From Nocardia tengchongensis (lineage in GTDB: Bacteria > Actinomycetota > Actinomycetes > Mycobacteriales > Mycobacteriaceae), in contig NZ_CP074371.1 in NCBI RefSeq assembly GCF_018362975.1, positions 3,038,001 through 3,102,000 on the forward strand: DNA of 64,000 nt. The letters run 5' to 3'. Under the pieces are notes generated by a model. It was not told where the DNA came from. It worked only from the letters and a program-made list of their open reading frames with translations, and did not search any database. Both the position numbers and the translations under genes were made by a program. Numbering within the stretch: position 1 is the stretch's first letter; every line of letters starts with the position of its first letter. Positions 62,772 through 64,000 of the stretch are shown here, one piece after another.

Positions 62772-64000
62772 GCACACAGATCCCGGAAACCGTTGCGGCG
62801 GAATCCATTACCGACTGGTCCGACGAGGTCGACGTGGTCGTCGCCGGATTCGGCATCGCGGGCGGCTGCGCGGCGGTCGAGGCGGCCACGCGCGGGGCCC
62901 GCGTCCTGGTGCTGGAACGGGCCGGCGTGGCGGGCGGCACCACCGCGCTCGCGGGCGGGCACTTCTATCTCGGCGGCGGCACCGCTGTACAGCAGGCGAC
63001 CGGCCACGCGGACTCGGTCGAAGAGATGTACAAGTACCTGCTGTCGGTGGCGCGCGACCCCGAACCGGACAAGATCCGCGCCTACTGCGAAGGCAGCGTC
63101 GAACACTTCGACTGGCTGGAGAGCCTCGGCTTCGAATTCGAGCGCAGCTACTACCCGGAGAAGGCGGTCATCCAGCCCGGCACCCAAGGGCTGATGTACA
63201 CCGGCAACGAAAAGGTCTGGCCCTACCGCGAACAGGCGGTGCCCGCGCCGCGCGGCCACAAGGTTCCGGTGCCCGGCGACACCCAGGGCGCGGCGATGAT
63301 CATCGACTTGCTGGTGAAGCGGGCCGCCACCCTCGGCGTCGAAGTGCGCTACGAGACCGGGGTGACCAACCTGATCACCGACGCCGACGGGGCCGTGGTC
63401 GGTGTCGAGTGGAAGAGCCTCGGGACAACCGGTGCGGTCAAAGCGAAGTCGGTGGTGCTGGCCGCCGGCGGATTCGTCATGAACACCGACATGGTGGCCG
63501 AGAATGTGCCGTGGCTGACCGAGAAGCCCTTCGTGCTCGGCACCCCGTTCGACGACGGACTCGGCATCCGGCTCGGCGTCTCCGCGGGCGGCGTGACCCG
63601 CATGATGGACCAGGCGTTCGTCACCGCGCCGGTCTACCCGCCGTCGAAGCTGCTGACCGGAATCGTGGTGAACCACAAGGGCGAACGCTTCGTCGCAGAG
63701 GACTCATACCACGCCCGCACCTCCGCCTACGTGCTCGACCAGCCCGGCGCGATCGCCTATCTGATCGTGGACTCCGAGCACATGGAACGGCCCATGTTCC
63801 CGCTCGCACCGTTCATCGACGGCTGGGAGACCGTCGAGGAAATGGCCGCCGCACTCGGAATCCCTGCCGAGACACTGCGATCCACGCTCGACCGCTACAA
63901 CGAGAACGCGGCTCGCGGCGAAGACCCCGACTTCCACAAGGCCGCCGAATGGCTCCAGCCCCAGGACCAGGGACCGTGGGCGGCCTTCGACCTCACCCTG
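62768..64000 (+). CDS. FAD-dependent dehydrogenase of the KstD/fumarate-reductase family (3' end outside window)
   Basis: 411 residues are visible and no stop is reached. FAD binding: DVVVAGFGIAGGCAAVEAA with GARVLVLERAGVAGGTTALA. Then come LGGGTAVQQATGHADSVEEM, WLESLGFEFERSYYPE, and VVLAAGGFVMNTDMV, with MMDQAFVTAPVYPPS and RFVAEDSYHARTS further on. This is the pattern of 3-ketosteroid Delta1-dehydrogenase and flavocytochrome-c-type enzymes. The GTG is inside the stop of the VOC gene. Substrate class (steroid or other ketone) cannot be fixed without the C-terminal part. Confidence 0.85.
   Translation, partial: MSTQIPETVAAESITDWSDEVDVVVAGFGIAGGCAAVEAATRGARVLVLERAGVAGGTTALAGGHFYLGGGTAVQQATGHADSVEEMYKYLLSVARDPEPDKIRAYCEGSVEHFDWLESLGFEFERSYYPEKAVIQPGTQGLMYTGNEKVWPYREQAVPAPRGHKVPVPGDTQGAAMIIDLLVKRAATLGVEVRYETGVTNLITDADGAVVGVEWKSLGTTGAVKAKSVVLAAGGFVMNTDMVAENVPWLTEKPFVLGTPFDDGLGIRLGVSAGGVTRMMDQAFVTAPVYPPSKLLTGIVVNHKGERFVAEDSYHARTSAYVLDQPGAIAYLIVDSEHMERPMFPLAPFIDGWETVEEMAAALGIPAETLRSTLDRYNENAARGEDPDFHKAAEWLQPQDQGPWAAFDLTL

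Overview
The window is GC-rich DNA from an actinomycete of the order Mycobacteriales, most likely Nocardia (inference). The reasons are strong G/C bias at third codon positions, many GTG starts and one TTG start, a tmRNA tag reading ADSNQRDYALAA, a conservon-type cytochrome P450, and a gene neighbourhood (fadE23/fadE24-like pair, hisN, prfB, mscS-like, ftsE, ftsX, smpB, ssrA) that resembles mycobacterial chromosomes.

0-8 kb: two tandem paralogous acyl-CoA synthetases, an SDR divergent from a LuxR-type regulator, a 2,4-dienoyl-CoA-reductase-like SDR, and an exported beta-lactamase-like serine hydrolase. A well-formed 24-codon gene sits at 4029. 8-13.5 kb: a patch of small genes (GNAT, two VOC proteins, DUF805, YciI-like, ArsR plus SRPBCC) mixed with gene debris. 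The debris includes a kinase-associated-domain remnant, a YdcF C-terminus, frame-broken macro-domain and ydcF genes, and a 5'-truncated fragment flanked by two copies of the 3' end of the neighbouring acyl-CoA dehydrogenase gene.

13.5-23 kb: core genes, with paired acyl-CoA dehydrogenases under a double palindrome, hisN, an FMN reductase with its XRE regulator, prfB, mscS-like and ftsEX. 23-32 kb: recQ, an AraC regulator, and an orphan CYP157/CYP154/DUF4254 set that looks like the tail of a conservon. These are followed by tRNA-Glu(CTC), a Band-7 protein, an SRPBCC protein, smpB and ssrA. 33-37 kb: small accessory genes, namely an antitoxin-like XRE protein without a toxin, three small unknowns, a winged-helix protein, a tetratricopeptide-type regulator with a flavin reductase, and a truncated tetR. 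37-45 kb: an exported alpha/beta hydrolase, then a BMP/NupOPQ-type nucleoside ABC transporter operon ending in an ornithine-cyclodeaminase-family gene, with a divergent GntR regulator.

45-49 kb: DUF899 protein, phenolic acid decarboxylase and three envelope or secreted proteins. 49-60 kb: a purine-to-glycerate catabolic block. It runs iclR, two small genes, uraD, uraH, uricase and an NCS2 permease, then hyi, glxR, gcl, glycerate kinase and an FAH-family protein. Urate is oxidised to allantoin by the first half. Glyoxylate released from allantoin (steps not encoded here, unless the FAH protein performs one) is condensed and reduced to glycerate and phosphorylated by the second half. Related TTTCC-N7-GGAA motifs lie before the regulator and before hyi. 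60-64 kb: VOC and membrane proteins, and a VOC plus FAD-dehydrogenase pair that runs off the right edge.

At least six otherwise normal genes are broken by frame changes, several at G/C runs. This is either real decay or base-call indels in the assembly, and raw reads would decide.
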